Part shown: one piece after another, positions 33,301 through 42,575 of the stretch
Position numbering within the stretch: the first letter of the stretch is position 1
Layout: every line of letters begins with the position of its first letter
Origin: Streptococcaceae bacterium
Lineage (GTDB): Bacteria > Bacillota > Bacilli > Lactobacillales > Streptococcaceae
Reading direction: 5' to 3'
NCBI GenBank assembly: GCA_031285775.1
Contig: JAITVN010000053.1
Span: forward strand, 1-57,120
DNA length: 57,120 nt
Notes under the pieces: model-generated
Told to the model about the DNA's origin: nothing
The model's input: the letters and a program-made list of their open reading frames with translations, nothing else
Databases searched by the model: none
Made by a program: the position numbers and the translations under genes

Positions 33301-33954
33301 ATGGCAAAAGAAATACCAGAAGAACTAAAAAATTACAATAAATATCCAGGCGAACAAACTGTCGTCCTGCCAGCAGAACACGTTAAAATCGGAGAGAAGA
33401 ATTTTCGTCTGGTCAAAAATTACAAAGAAGGATTTGACGCTTTAGCGCTGGAACAACGTTATGGTCATGTTTTTGACAAGTTTGACTATGTTGTCGGCGA
33501 CTGGGGACATGAACTTCTGCGCCTGCGCGGTTTTTATGAAAATAAGCACAAGCATGTTGATGCGGATGAAAAGATTGACCATCTCGCTGATTACCTGCAG
33601 GAATACTGTGCCTACGGCTGTGCCTATTTTGTTCTACATCGTGAACGTTCTGAGGGAGAAGTGGACAAGCCCTTTGTTGCGGACAGAGAAGACCTACAGA
33701 CACCGAAAAAAGCCCGTCAGCGCAATCACACCAACAAAAACCGCGAGGGTCGTGAGAATCGGCAATCAAACCGCAGCCGCACAGATGACGGTTTCACAAC
33801 AGTCAGACCTGACAGTGGGACGAAGCTGCGTCACAATAATAAAGAGACTCAGAAATCACGCCCAAAGCGCGAGAATAAGTTCGGCAGTAAATTCAGCAAT
33901 AGCAAGCCGAAATCAAACAAATCGAAATTTACGATTCGAGAAAGAAAAGATTAA
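33301..33954 (+). CDS. YutD family protein with a long basic C-terminal tail
   Basis: A 217-residue protein. The first 120 residues (FRLVKNYKEGFDALALEQRY, FDKFDYVVGDWGHELLRL) match the YutD family of unknown function. The last 95 residues are highly charged and low in complexity (Arg/Lys/Asn/Ser-rich, ending SKFTIRERKD), like an RNA-binding tail. It precedes rlmN by 5 bases, as in Streptococcus and Lactococcus, so a role linked to ribosomes or RNA is plausible. Confidence 0.85.
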   Translation: MAKEIPEELKNYNKYPGEQTVVLPAEHVKIGEKNFRLVKNYKEGFDALALEQRYGHVFDKFDYVVGDWGHELLRLRGFYENKHKHVDADEKIDHLADYLQEYCAYGCAYFVLHRERSEGEVDKPFVADREDLQTPKKARQRNHTNKNREGRENRQSNRSRTDDGFTTVRPDSGTKLRHNNKETQKSRPKRENKFGSKFSNSKPKSNKSKFTIRERKD

Positions 33955-33959
33955 CATAG

Positions 33960-35036
33960 ATGAAAGAAAGCATTTACGGACTCACTCAAGAAGCGCTCAC
34001 AGATTGGATTGTTGAGACGGCCGGCGAAAAAAAATACAGAGCCGCTCAAATCTGGGACTGGCTTTACCGACAGCGTGTTGAGACATTTGAAGAAATGACC
34101 AACCTCTCAAAAACATTGATAGATAAGCTGAACGAAGCCTTTATCATTAATCCCCTCCAGCAAGTCGTGGTGCAGGAATCTGCTGATGGAACGGTCAAGT
34201 ACCTCTTCAGGCTGCCGGACAAGATGATGATAGAAACCGTTCTGATGCGTCAAAGCTATGGCTTGTCGGTATGCGTAACGACACAGGTCGGCTGCAACAT
34301 GGGCTGTACCTTCTGTGCCAGCGGAATCTTAAAAAAAGAACGCGATGTCACAGCTGGAGAAATCGTCAGCCAAATCATGCTGGTTCAAAAATACTTTGAT
34401 CAGCGCGGACTTGATGAACGCGTCTCACACGTGGTAGTCATGGGAATTGGCGAACCTTTTGACAATTATGAAAACCTGATTAAATTCCTGAACATTATCA
34501 ATAATGACAAAGGATTAGCCATCGGCGCCCGTCATATTACCGTTTCCACCTGCGGCTTCAATCCCCAGAAAATCCGAGAATTCGCACAGAACGGGCTTCA
34601 AGTCAATCTCGCAATCAGTTTACATGCGCCAAACAACGATCTGCGCACCAGCCTTATGCGGATAAACCGCAGCCAGCCCTTGGAGAAGCTCTTCGCAGCT
34701 ATTGATGACTACACCGAAATGACCAACCGCCGCGTCACTTATGAGTACATCATGCTTTCAGGTATCAACGACAGCCCTGAAATCGCTCAGCAGCTGGCCG
34801 ACCTCATCAAACCGCGCAAACATCTCGCCTATGTCAACCTGATTCCCTACAATCCAGTAGCAGAGTACATCAAATATGAACGCTCCAGCAAAGAAGCAGT
34901 GCTGAAATTCTATGACGTACTCAAGAAAAACGGCTTAAACAGCGTCATTCGGCAGGAACACGGCACAGATATCGATGCCGCCTGCGGACAATTAAGAAGT
35001 AAACAAATTAAACAAGGTGTGAAACACGCCCGTTAA
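33960..35036 (+). CDS. rlmN: Dual-specificity 23S rRNA A2503 / tRNA A37 C2-methyltransferase
   Basis: A 358-residue radical-SAM methyltransferase. The cluster motif [11 protein letters not shown] is near residue 120, and the catalytic mono-methylated Cys lies in the C-terminal [11 protein letters not shown]-terminal [12 protein letters not shown] is typical. It methylates A2503 of 23S rRNA. Its final residues (QGVKHAR) are encoded by the 5' end of repeat element E2, so the element has supplied the C terminus. No strong ribosome site; probably coupled to yutD. Confidence 0.94.
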   Translation: MKESIYGLTQEALTDWIVETAGEKKYRAAQIWDWLYRQRVETFEEMTNLSKTLIDKLNEAFIINPLQQVVVQESADGTVKYLFRLPDKMMIETVLMRQSYGLSVCVTTQVGCNMGCTFCASGILKKERDVTAGEIVSQIMLVQKYFDQRGLDERVSHVVVMGIGEPFDNYENLIKFLNIINNDKGLAIGARHITVSTCGFNPQKIREFAQNGLQVNLAISLHAPNNDLRTSLMRINRSQPLEKLFAAIDDYTEMTNRRVTYEYIMLSGINDSPEIAQQLADLIKPRKHLAYVNLIPYNPVAEYIKYERSSKEAVLKFYDVLKKNGLNSVIRQEHGTDIDAACGQLRSKQIKQGVKHAR

Positions 35037-35264
35037 GAAGCGTGCCATTCGACTTAGCGCTTCAGCGCTATAGCGAGAATGGACAGCAACGGCCGTAGGC
35101 CGTAGACAATTTCAGAAGCTTTAGCTTCTAGAAATTGCTAGGGCTTTAGCCCTGTGTAGAGATTTAGGGACTTTTGGTTCTGCCCTTGGGCAGGTTCTAA
35201 AGTCATCTAATCTCCTAGCTTCTGGCGAGTTGAACCTAATTAAACAAGGTGTGAAACACGCCCG
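35011..35264 (+). repeat. Modular hairpin repeat element E2, flanked by 27-bp direct repeats
   Basis: The element starts inside rlmN (AACAAGGTGTGAAACACG) and contains successive hairpins: TAGCGC/GCGCTA (near 35067), GGCC around 35090, CAATTTCAGAAGCT/AGCTTCTAGAAATTG (35108-35138), AGGGCTTTAGCCCT (near 35140), then the module GACTTTTGGTTCTGCCC/GGGCAGGTTCTAAAGTC and a CTAGCTTC end. A perfect 27-base direct repeat (35006-35032 and 35238-35264) brackets it. Confidence 0.85.
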
Positions 35265-35287
35265 AATATAGAAAGAAGTATTGTTTT

Positions 35288-35905
35288 ATGGAATTCAAAG
35301 AACTCAATCACAATCGCCACGCCGTCAAACGTTTCAAAAATGAAACTGTTTCTATCGACACAATCAGAGCCATTCTAAATGAAGCGCACTACGCGCCTTC
35401 CGGCATTAACATGCAGAACTGGCACTTTGTTATCGTAGAATCTGCAGAGAAAAAGGCAGCCTTAGCTGCAACCGGCAGAGGCCACAATGGTGAACAAATC
35501 AGTAATGCACCAGCCGTTGTCGTGATTTTCTCAGACACCAACCTTCATGACCGCTTTGAAAAAGTTTTACAAGATGGTGGCATTGAAAATGAAACCCAGG
35601 AAAAATGGGTCGGCCGCATCAAAAATCAGTACCTTGAAGAGGTTGAAAACTACACCCCTCAATACAAATCAGACTACCTAGCCATGAATACCGGCTTTGT
35701 CACCATGAACCTCATGTACGCCATCAAGGATGCAGGCTACGAAGGAAATGTCATTCTCGGCTTTAACAAAGGTCCTCACATCAACGAGATCCTAAAAGTT
35801 GACGCAAGATTCCGTCCCGAACTTGTCATTGTCTTTGGAAAATCAGATGAAAAAGGCGAGCCGCATTACCGCTTTCCGCTTTCAGAAATTACAGAAGTCA
35901 GATAA
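35288..35905 (+). CDS. Nitroreductase family protein
   Basis: A 205-residue FMN-dependent nitroreductase-fold protein starting with the family signature NHNRHAVKRF and containing HYAPSGINMQNWHFVIVES (FMN site). It probably reduces quinones, flavins or nitro compounds with NAD(P)H. The protein at 36050 is a paralogue with the same length and layout. GAAAGAAG precedes the ATG. Confidence 0.9.
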   Translation: MEFKELNHNRHAVKRFKNETVSIDTIRAILNEAHYAPSGINMQNWHFVIVESAEKKAALAATGRGHNGEQISNAPAVVVIFSDTNLHDRFEKVLQDGGIENETQEKWVGRIKNQYLEEVENYTPQYKSDYLAMNTGFVTMNLMYAIKDAGYEGNVILGFNKGPHINEILKVDARFRPELVIVFGKSDEKGEPHYRFPLSEITEVR

Positions 35906-36049
35906 AAACTCAGTGCCTGCTCGAGAGAAAAGGAAGTTGCGAGCCATAGCCGTCAAGAAGCCTCAAGAGTTTGTATGCTCTCGAAGAACGTGACCTTTAA
36001 GCGCTAAAACTACCCTCTGTCATGCCGAACACATCTTAAAGGAGAGAAA

Positions 36050-36661
36050 ATGGAATACCTAAAATTAAACAAATCCCGCCACGCCGTAAAACACTTTGAC
36101 GGAACAAAAATTCCTACCGTTGACGTGAAGCAGATCATCTCGACTGCTGCTTTGGCCCCATCTGCAAACAACCTCCAACCATGGTTATTCACGATTGTAG
36201 AATCCAAGGAACGCCGTGAACTCCTTATAGATGAAACTGAGCCAGGCAATGTGTCCCAGTTGGAAGAAGCCGGCGCCATCATCGTGCTCTTCAGTGACAC
36301 TGCCATTGCGGAACGTTCCCAAGAAATTGCCCAGAAGTTCGGCAATATGATGGCACCCGAGATGATGCAGCGCTTTAACAAGATTTATCCAGAGCGCTTT
36401 GCGAAGTTTACACCGAAATACACCACCGACTTTCTTGCGCTGAATGCTGGAATTGTGACAATGAATCTTGTGCTTGCCATCAAAGATTTCGGCTATGAAA
36501 GCAATATTATTTTAGGCTTCCACAGGACTGACCATGTGAATGAAGCGCTGGATGTGCCGCTGCGTTACCGTCCTGAGCTTATTATCACGCTCGGCCGCAG
36601 CAATGAAAAAGGCGAGCCGCATTTCGGCCTGCCTCAGGACATGTTAGTGAAAATTGTCTAA
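36050..36661 (+). CDS. Nitroreductase family protein, paralogue of the upstream gene
   Basis: A 203-residue protein with NKSRHAVKHF at the N terminus, APSANNLQPWLFTIVES at the FMN site, and the shared C-terminal KGEPHF motif. It is a tandem duplicate of the 35288 product with substantial divergence, suggesting different substrates. The 144-base gap between them carries no recognisable gene. AAAGGAGAG ribosome site; terminator directly downstream. Confidence 0.9.
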   Translation: MEYLKLNKSRHAVKHFDGTKIPTVDVKQIISTAALAPSANNLQPWLFTIVESKERRELLIDETEPGNVSQLEEAGAIIVLFSDTAIAERSQEIAQKFGNMMAPEMMQRFNKIYPERFAKFTPKYTTDFLALNAGIVTMNLVLAIKDFGYESNIILGFHRTDHVNEALDVPLRYRPELIITLGRSNEKGEPHFGLPQDMLVKIV

Positions 36662-36671
36662 ATACACACGA

Positions 36672-36694
36672 AAAAAGCCCGCTCAGGGCTTTTT
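36672..36694. terminator. Bidirectional terminator
   Basis: AAAAAGCCC (36672-36680) pairs with GGGCTTTTT (36686-36694) around a 5-base loop, between two convergent genes. Confidence 0.85.
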
Positions 36695-36707
36695 AATATG
36701 GGTTCGA

Positions 36708-37466
36708 TTATTTTCTTGTATCTTGCTGCGTCAATCGGGAAGAAAAAGCAGACTGTGTGTTGAACTTCCGCTTGAGCAGAAAACGAATTCCGATCGCGAT
36801 AATGGCCATGATAATCATTGTAATGCCGTCAACTACAGGGTTGATCACGCGTGGCAGCAAACCAGAGAACACCATTACAGCAAACCAGATAAACATAAAT
36901 GCGATGAGCTGGAGGCTTGGCTTGAGACGCTGCCATAAGGAAGGTTTATCTCCGCTTTTTCTTTCAGAAAACTTGATTTGGAAGTTATAAACCATGTACA
37001 TCCCAATTGCCCCGACTATACTGGATAGAACAAGCGTCGTCAAACCGTAGACCTGCTCGCTGGTCTGGAATTCCATCGTGACACCGAAGATTGCACCTAA
37101 TAGGGCAAATATTAACAGAAAACTGTCAAGAATCATCAAATAAGGATTCTTGTTGGTTTCCTTCTTTTTCTTCTCGTTGGCCTTAGGTTTATACTTCGCC
37201 ACAAACTCAGTCGGCGTCCCTTTCAGGACACGTGCCGTCGTGCCGTTTTTCTGTGCGTCCAAAATCTCTGGCAGAATATCCTCCAGAATGGCATTGATTT
37301 CTTCATCAGACTTGCCAAATTGACTCAGCTGTTTGCGCACATCATGCACATAATCAGAATTTTTATTGGTTAAGCTTGCCAAACCTTCTTCGAGGCTGAC
37401 TTTGGGCAACTCTTCAGTAACAGCTTCAGGCGCTGACTTTTCACTTTTCTTTCTTAAAAAACTCAT
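36708..37466 (-). CDS. DUF1129 family membrane protein
   Basis: A 252-residue protein: a charged N-terminal half (residues 1-115, including QLSQFGKSDEEINAILEDIL) and four hydrophobic segments in the C-terminal half. Layout and sequence agree with the DUF1129 family found throughout lactic acid bacteria; function unknown. It is monocistronic and convergent with the nitroreductase genes. Confidence 0.8.
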   Translation of the reverse strand: MSFLRKKSEKSAPEAVTEELPKVSLEEGLASLTNKNSDYVHDVRKQLSQFGKSDEEINAILEDILPEILDAQKNGTTARVLKGTPTEFVAKYKPKANEKKKKETNKNPYLMILDSFLLIFALLGAIFGVTMEFQTSEQVYGLTTLVLSSIVGAIGMYMVYNFQIKFSERKSGDKPSLWQRLKPSLQLIAFMFIWFAVMVFSGLLPRVINPVVDGITMIIMAIIAIGIRFLLKRKFNTQSAFSSRLTQQDTRK

Positions 37467-37525
37467 GCCCTCATTATAACATATTGTAGGTAAGCATTCA
37501 TAATGAAAAATAAGAATTTCAACTT

Positions 37526-38095
37526 TTACGTTCTTCTCTCCATCAGATCGTACACAGAATGCGTGGTAAGGTAAATAAATTTTTTAGAAAAAAGCAATGG
37601 ACTTTCTGGATTTGGGCTGGTTAACCAGGATGAAAGGATGCAAATGATTTGACGAATGGCCATGCGCGTCAAAAAACCAGATAAAACATCATTTTTTCGA
37701 CTTGTTGTCCCAAAATAAGGCGATAAAATTTCAAAATAAGTATTTTCCAAAAAACCATACCAGCCTGGATCAGCAACATTTCCATACAGAACAGACAAAT
37801 AGTCTCGCTTCTCATAAATAACGGGAAGAGCTTGATAAGCGAAATCATCAAGAAATTTTTCTATATTATCTGTTGCTAAATCTGAGATTAATTCTCTTAT
37901 CTCTTGATCAACAAAATAGTGAAGTGAACCAATGATTTCATTGACATTTTTGAAATAAGTCTTGACTAATGCCTGCCTAGAAATGCCCAGCTTTTCGGCG
38001 ATTTTTGTCATCGAGATATCTGTGCGATACTTGCTCTCCTTGGCCACAAGACAAAATGCATCCATCACAAGAATATCTTTTCTACTAAACTTCAT
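37526..38095 (-). CDS. TetR/AcrR-family transcriptional regulator
   Basis: About 189 residues from the ATG at 38095, which lies 9 bases after GGAG. The N-terminal helix-turn-helix is in ISMTKIAEKLGISRQALVKTYF; the rest is helical, as in TetR ligand domains. It is divergent from the secreted-protein island that starts at 38382 and could regulate it or itself. The ligand is unknown. Confidence 0.82.
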   Translation of the reverse strand: MKFSRKDILVMDAFCLVAKESKYRTDISMTKIAEKLGISRQALVKTYFKNVNEIIGSLHYFVDQEIRELISDLATDNIEKFLDDFAYQALPVIYEKRDYLSVLYGNVADPGWYGFLENTYFEILSPYFGTTSRKNDVLSGFLTRMAIRQIICILSSWLTSPNPESPLLFSKKFIYLTTHSVYDLMERRT

Positions 38096-38381
38096 CTGAC
38101 ACAACTCCGATCTCTTTTTCCTTGAAAACCTAAATCTATCATTATTTTATCATTATTGTCTCTTTCTTCTCAAAAAAGTGCCCTTGACTGATAAATAAAT
38201 GATGTTGCAAAAATGTAACCAAAAAATAGCAAACTAAAAGAAGAAAAGCTGCGGCAGTGGGAGTTAAGAAAACTATCAGGTGCAAAAAAAGGTTGCTTTT
38301 TAGCAACTAATGAGGAGTGCCAGCGATAACAAATAGTGCTAGAATGTGCTGGTATTCAAAAAAATATAGGAGGTAGAGCAG
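38096..38381 (+). promoter_or_regulatory. Divergent regulatory region ahead of the secreted-protein island
   Basis: Contains a small hairpin (GTTGCT 38292-38297 with AGCAAC 38302-38307) and an extended -10 TGCTAGAAT (38337-38345), then TAGGAGG upstream of the ATG at 38382. No gene is seen in it. Confidence 0.5.
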
Positions 38382-38813
38382 ATGAAGCTCTCACGAAAGA
38401 TTATGCTGACAATAGTGGTAATGCTTAGCTGTCTGACGCTAGTAACCTTGACTTATGTAGCTCCTCATTTGAAAGGTTCGGTCAATTCGGCTAGAAAAAT
38501 TTCACAGGCAAAAACAACACCACATCAAGAAAAAGCTTCGGCGAAACAAAGCAGTCAGGCAAGTCAGGTAAAGCAAACAAACACGGAAAGTCCAGCAAGC
38601 TCCCCAAGTAGTAAGGATATCAAAACCTTTAATCAAAAGGTTGTAGACAATAACTACTACGTGGAAGTTCAGTCTCAAGACGGTAATCAAAGTTTTGAAA
38701 AGGCAACTGCTGAGAATCTGAAACAGCTAGAGCAAAAAAACGGAGACGAAGTGAGCATTTACCAAATCAATCAAGACGGTCAATGGCTCACAGTTGTTAG
38801 GCAGAAAAGGTGA
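38382..38813 (+). CDS. Secreted or membrane-anchored protein of unknown function
   Basis: A 143-residue protein with one N-terminal hydrophobic segment (IMLTIVVMLSCLTLVTLTYV), a Ser/Gln/Lys/Thr-rich linker (residues 40-75) and a small C-terminal domain (VVDNNYYVEVQSQDGNQSF to WLTVVRQKR). I recognise no family. It lies 26 bases before the papain-like protein gene and is probably co-expressed; a chaperone, anchor or inhibitor role is possible but unproven. Confidence 0.6.
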   Translation: MKLSRKIMLTIVVMLSCLTLVTLTYVAPHLKGSVNSARKISQAKTTPHQEKASAKQSSQASQVKQTNTESPASSPSSKDIKTFNQKVVDNNYYVEVQSQDGNQSFEKATAENLKQLEQKNGDEVSIYQINQDGQWLTVVRQKR

Positions 38814-38839
38814 AACTTTTCTTAGTAGGGTGAAAAATT

Positions 38840-41611
38840 ATGGAATTAAAAAAATTGAGAGAAAAGCTCGCAATTAAGCTTGCGATAATAGTAAGCGTCT
38901 TTTTACTGTTATTTTCTATCGCAGGTCCAAGCGCATATGCTTTCACAGTTGAACAGTCAACGCTGAATCAAGATGGCATTAGTGTTGATGTCAAGCAGAT
39001 TAAAGAACTTGCGACTTATGATTTCCAGTCAGACTTTGCAACGCCGTCCCAAGCTTTGGCGCAGACGATTGCTGCAATGGTGTCAGTCGATCTCAAAGGT
39101 CCAGACGGCATGTTCACAACAAGATGGACAGCGCAAGATGTTTTGAAGTATCTTTATCCAAATTATAACGATGCTCAATTAAAAGGAGCTACAATTACAC
39201 CAGATCAGGCAATGAGCTGGCTTCACTCTGTAGGCTACACAGCATCAATTGTAAATCGTCCTCTCACAACGGAAGAAATCAAGTCAAATTTGGACAAATC
39301 TCAACCGATTGTAACCGTTCTAGCGAATCAGAATGGAAATGATTGGTTGGAACAGAATTATGCAGCAGTTATCTATGCTCACGATGATGTAGCAGCAGGA
39401 AATCAAAATTTGCATGCGTCTTTCCTGAAGTCCGTCAATTATGGAGAAGCTGTTATTCAAGACGGTTCGGAGGGGCAGGCGTTCACCTTTCCTGAGTTAA
39501 CTGACGAACCCGATCCAATGAAAGCCTCATCAACTTTCAAATGGGTAAGTACGATTACAGATATTAAACCTGATCCATCTTGGGAAAGTGCTCAGACAAT
39601 TCAAGGAGATAAAAAGGCAGGAATCTTTGCAGCGCATTTAACAAGTTCTGGAAATCAGTCACAGCTAGACTTCACAGACCCAGCTATTAAAGGACTTTCT
39701 GGAAAGTTCCCAGACAGCAATACAGATCAAGTGACAAAACTTGATGCGGTAGCGATTATCAACCTCTATGAAGCAGCAGATAAACAGAAAACGATTGATG
39801 ATTTGGACAATTATTTAAAAGTTTCCAGAAATACATATGTTACCACGCAGCAGATCATGAACTGGTACCAATCACTCGGATTTGACTTTGATGTTATCAA
39901 AGGCAAAGCTCCCATGTCTTCGACGATAGCGATAAACAAATCTGGAAGAGTCTATTTGACGATTTTTACTGCCTCCAAACCAGAAAATCCAATCAAAAAT
40001 ACGGCAGCTCTGGGGATTGGATATTTGAACAATAATACAGACGGCTATCGTCCTTATTGGAGCGGCATCAAAGTGTCGGACCAGGTGATCCCTTATTATG
40101 ATACCCCAGGAACAATGGAAGGCTATGCACAATACCAAAAGCTTGCAAGAGAATTCAAGTATTCAAATATTCTCGGTGTCACGAAAGGCTATGATTTTAG
40201 CCATAAAGACAAATACTATTATTCAGAAGACGCAACAATATATAACATTCGGGGCAAAGGTGAGCCTGACGGTACAGAAGTCTCTAATAAGCCATCCACA
40301 TCTGTAGTAACACCACCGCCTGCAACTTCAAACGTCAAACCTGCTGTAAATGCCAATTACGAGACTGCTTCAAATTTTAAGGTTTCAGAAACCCAAGGTC
40401 AAGAACCCTGGTGCTCAGAGTACGTTCAAGCAGCTGCGGTCAACACACTCGAAAATTCTCAATTAACTTCTGCAAAACAGATTATGCAGCTGTTGAATCC
40501 AGGTGTCTCAGATGAAGAACTAGCTACAAAAGGCAGTGGGCATATTTCAGACAACGTTAATGTTCTAAAGAACAGCTATCAAGTAACTGAGGATATAGAG
40601 AATCGTGCCCTCAGCTTTGATGAAGTGAAAAAAGAAATTGACGCTGGCGGAATCATTGAGATGGATGAAAACAATGTCTCATCGACGCCAGGTTCTGAGG
40701 AAGATCAGGAAACTGCTCACGCAGTCGCCATTGTAGGCTATGTTTTGCCTTCGGATAACAAAGGCGAAGCTCCATATTACGAAATCTGGAACCCTTGGTG
40801 GCAAGGGACATTTTACATGTCTTCTCAGTCTAAGACGATGAAGTTGGGCGGAATTGACTATAAATGGATGCGGACTTGGCATAACTTTAGAAGGATAGCA
40901 AATTCTGCTTCACAGAGTATTGATGAGAACGTGTTGAATCAGAAGACGGCGAGTGCATCAGAGAATACAACGGTTTCCGTTTTGAAACCAACAGGACCAT
41001 CACCATCATTGCCTCAAGTTTCAAAAATTACGGACAGTTTTCTTAGGCAAGAAAAATCGAAAACAGGCTTTAACTTAGAAGCAATAATAACTCGGAATAA
41101 AGACAAAGCTCGTCAGGACCTAGAAAATGTCAGCAATATCAATACAAGAGTTTTGAGTGCTCCAGTGGGTATGAATGCTCCAGTTGCACAAATGGGGAGA
41201 GAAACAGTAGCACAAGCATACTTCTTTGCTGGGAGCAAGTACGGTTATGCGTTTAGCCATGATGGTAGATACATGAGAGCAAGAAAGGATTCAAGAACAA
41301 AAACGATAGGAGCGGGGAACGGCATAGGCTTTAGAGATAACGTTAATAATATGAATGATAATTTCGATAAAACATTTGCAACAGGGGTGACAACAGCACT
41401 AGTCGCGGCTTGCGTAGTTTTCTTTCCAGAAGGCGAAGCCATTATGAGTTTTATTAACAGCCTTGCAGATTCCTTTGTAGGTAAGATTATTACTCAAATA
41501 GTGGGATTACCTGGTAGTTTTAAGTCGGGATTACTAGCAGACTTTATAGTTTCCCTTGGAGAATATTTGTATTATTCCTACAGGGCTGGTGAACTGTATG
41601 ATGAGCTATGA
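38840..41611 (+). CDS. Secreted multidomain protein with papain-like (C39/C47-like) peptidase domain and hydrophobic C-terminal module
   Basis: A 923-residue protein with an N-terminal signal peptide ending near SAYAF. Residues about 510-690 form a papain-like domain with a Gln-Cys-His-Asn set: QGQEPWCSEYV, TAHAVAIVGYV and YEIWNPWW. Two upstream segments (about 60-200 and 300-410) look like degenerate copies of the same fold, each with an INxxY/MSWLHSVGY-type helix but no catalytic Cys. After a linker, residues 770-923 carry a charged stretch and long hydrophobic helices (ATGVTTALVAACVVFF, IITQIVGLPG). The tail looks like a membrane-active or toxin module, which is an inference. Downstream membrane proteins could be immunity proteins. 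Confidence 0.7.
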   Translation: MELKKLREKLAIKLAIIVSVFLLLFSIAGPSAYAFTVEQSTLNQDGISVDVKQIKELATYDFQSDFATPSQALAQTIAAMVSVDLKGPDGMFTTRWTAQDVLKYLYPNYNDAQLKGATITPDQAMSWLHSVGYTASIVNRPLTTEEIKSNLDKSQPIVTVLANQNGNDWLEQNYAAVIYAHDDVAAGNQNLHASFLKSVNYGEAVIQDGSEGQAFTFPELTDEPDPMKASSTFKWVSTITDIKPDPSWESAQTIQGDKKAGIFAAHLTSSGNQSQLDFTDPAIKGLSGKFPDSNTDQVTKLDAVAIINLYEAADKQKTIDDLDNYLKVSRNTYVTTQQIMNWYQSLGFDFDVIKGKAPMSSTIAINKSGRVYLTIFTASKPENPIKNTAALGIGYLNNNTDGYRPYWSGIKVSDQVIPYYDTPGTMEGYAQYQKLAREFKYSNILGVTKGYDFSHKDKYYYSEDATIYNIRGKGEPDGTEVSNKPSTSVVTPPPATSNVKPAVNANYETASNFKVSETQGQEPWCSEYVQAAAVNTLENSQLTSAKQIMQLLNPGVSDEELATKGSGHISDNVNVLKNSYQVTEDIENRALSFDEVKKEIDAGGIIEMDENNVSSTPGSEEDQETAHAVAIVGYVLPSDNKGEAPYYEIWNPWWQGTFYMSSQSKTMKLGGIDYKWMRTWHNFRRIANSASQSIDENVLNQKTASASENTTVSVLKPTGPSPSLPQVSKITDSFLRQEKSKTGFNLEAIITRNKDKARQDLENVSNINTRVLSAPVGMNAPVAQMGRETVAQAYFFAGSKYGYAFSHDGRYMRARKDSRTKTIGAGNGIGFRDNVNNMNDNFDKTFATGVTTALVAACVVFFPEGEAIMSFINSLADSFVGKIITQIVGLPGSFKSGLLADFIVSLGEYLYYSYRAGELYDEL

Positions 41612-42227
41612 GAAAAAACCACAAAAGAACAAATTTAATATCAAAAAGCTACTTATTCTGTGTATCATAGCTGTAATGCTTGCCTGGACCTTGAAAAGTT
41701 CATTCACTGGTACAACGGATAATTCTTTTCTGGTAATTCTCTTAGTTTCAGCTTTATGGGGAATGTTAACAGACAGAGTAAAGAGTAAAGATGAAGAAAT
41801 AAAGCCAAAATCTGAAAGAATAATAAGTAAAGTTGGAACTTACACATCCAGTTTTGTTGTAGTTATAATTTCCTTATTGGTGTTGATATACTTAACCTAT
41901 TATTTTTTTAAGTTTCTTTTTGCAGGTGAAGGTGCCGAATTATTTAATAGTAATTTCCCATTCCTCATCGTATTAATACTAATTTTCATCAGCAGATTAG
42001 CTGATAAGGCATGGAAAAAAGGAATAATTAGTAAGGGGTGGTGCCAAGTAATTTTGATAGCTTCCGTGCTGGGAATACTTATCGGCTTTTGGTTCACTCT
42101 TGACGGAAAGAGTACCTATCGTATATTTCTTCCTTTTATGTTTCTTTCAGCCACAGTAATGGTGTTAACAATTAAACTTTTTCTGAAGCGTAGAAAATAC
42201 TTCAAGCAATTGGAAATGAACGAATAA
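41601..42227 (+). CDS. Multi-pass membrane protein, candidate immunity protein
   Basis: About 208 residues from the ATG at 41601 (or the adjacent ATG at 41598), overlapping the end of the papain-like gene by 11 bases. It has about six hydrophobic segments and a strongly basic C terminus (LKRRKYFKQLEMNE). No family is recognised. The overlap with the putative toxin gene and its membrane character suggest a protective role, by analogy with toxin-immunity pairs. Confidence 0.6.
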   Translation: MSYEKKPQKNKFNIKKLLILCIIAVMLAWTLKSSFTGTTDNSFLVILLVSALWGMLTDRVKSKDEEIKPKSERIISKVGTYTSSFVVVIISLLVLIYLTYYFFKFLFAGEGAELFNSNFPFLIVLILIFISRLADKAWKKGIISKGWCQVILIASVLGILIGFWFTLDGKSTYRIFLPFMFLSATVMVLTIKLFLKRRKYFKQLEMNE

Positions 42228-42364
42228 ATGGCTGATAAATGACGTATCCTCCGTGGGTAGAATAGTGGTTGTAAAGGAAATCATGATGTATCTTGAATTA
42301 TCATGTTTAACGAGAGAAAAGTAAGAGGAGACCTGAAGTTAGTAATCCTACTTTCCTTTTCTTG

Positions 42365-42568
42365 ATGATCATAGCATATCTTCCGCTTGCTGAGATTTCG
42401 GTAATATATGCAATCACAGGAGCAGTAGGTAAATCCTTATTCAAAACTATATTGGGAATGTTTGGAATTTCAGCAGATCCATTAAAGACATTTGATGATG
42501 TTCAAGCATACAAAAAGGATATAGAAAATCTTCAAGCTGATTTTTATAATGCTTGTGAAGGAAAATAA
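42365..42568 (+). CDS. Small protein or fragment resembling the hydrophobic tail of the 923-residue protein
   Basis: A 67-residue frame (from the second of two adjacent candidate starts) that begins with a hydrophobic stretch and continues AVGKSLFKTILGMFGISADP and a charged helix. It weakly resembles the tail of the upstream protein (FFPEGEAIMSF...SFVGKIITQIVGLP): both have an aromatic-Pro-Glu turn and a VGK-helix-G pattern. The frame stays open upstream to 42311, suggesting a truncated cassette rather than an intact gene. No convincing ribosome site. Confidence 0.4.
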   Translation: MIIAYLPLAEISVIYAITGAVGKSLFKTILGMFGISADPLKTFDDVQAYKKDIENLQADFYNACEGK

Positions 42569-42575
42569 GAACGAT

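Noticed and set aside
38840-41611. Bacteriocin-processing C39 peptidase (ABC transporter type)
   Set aside because: There is no ABC transporter domain, and the protein has a signal peptide and extra domains, so it is secreted rather than a leader-processing exporter.
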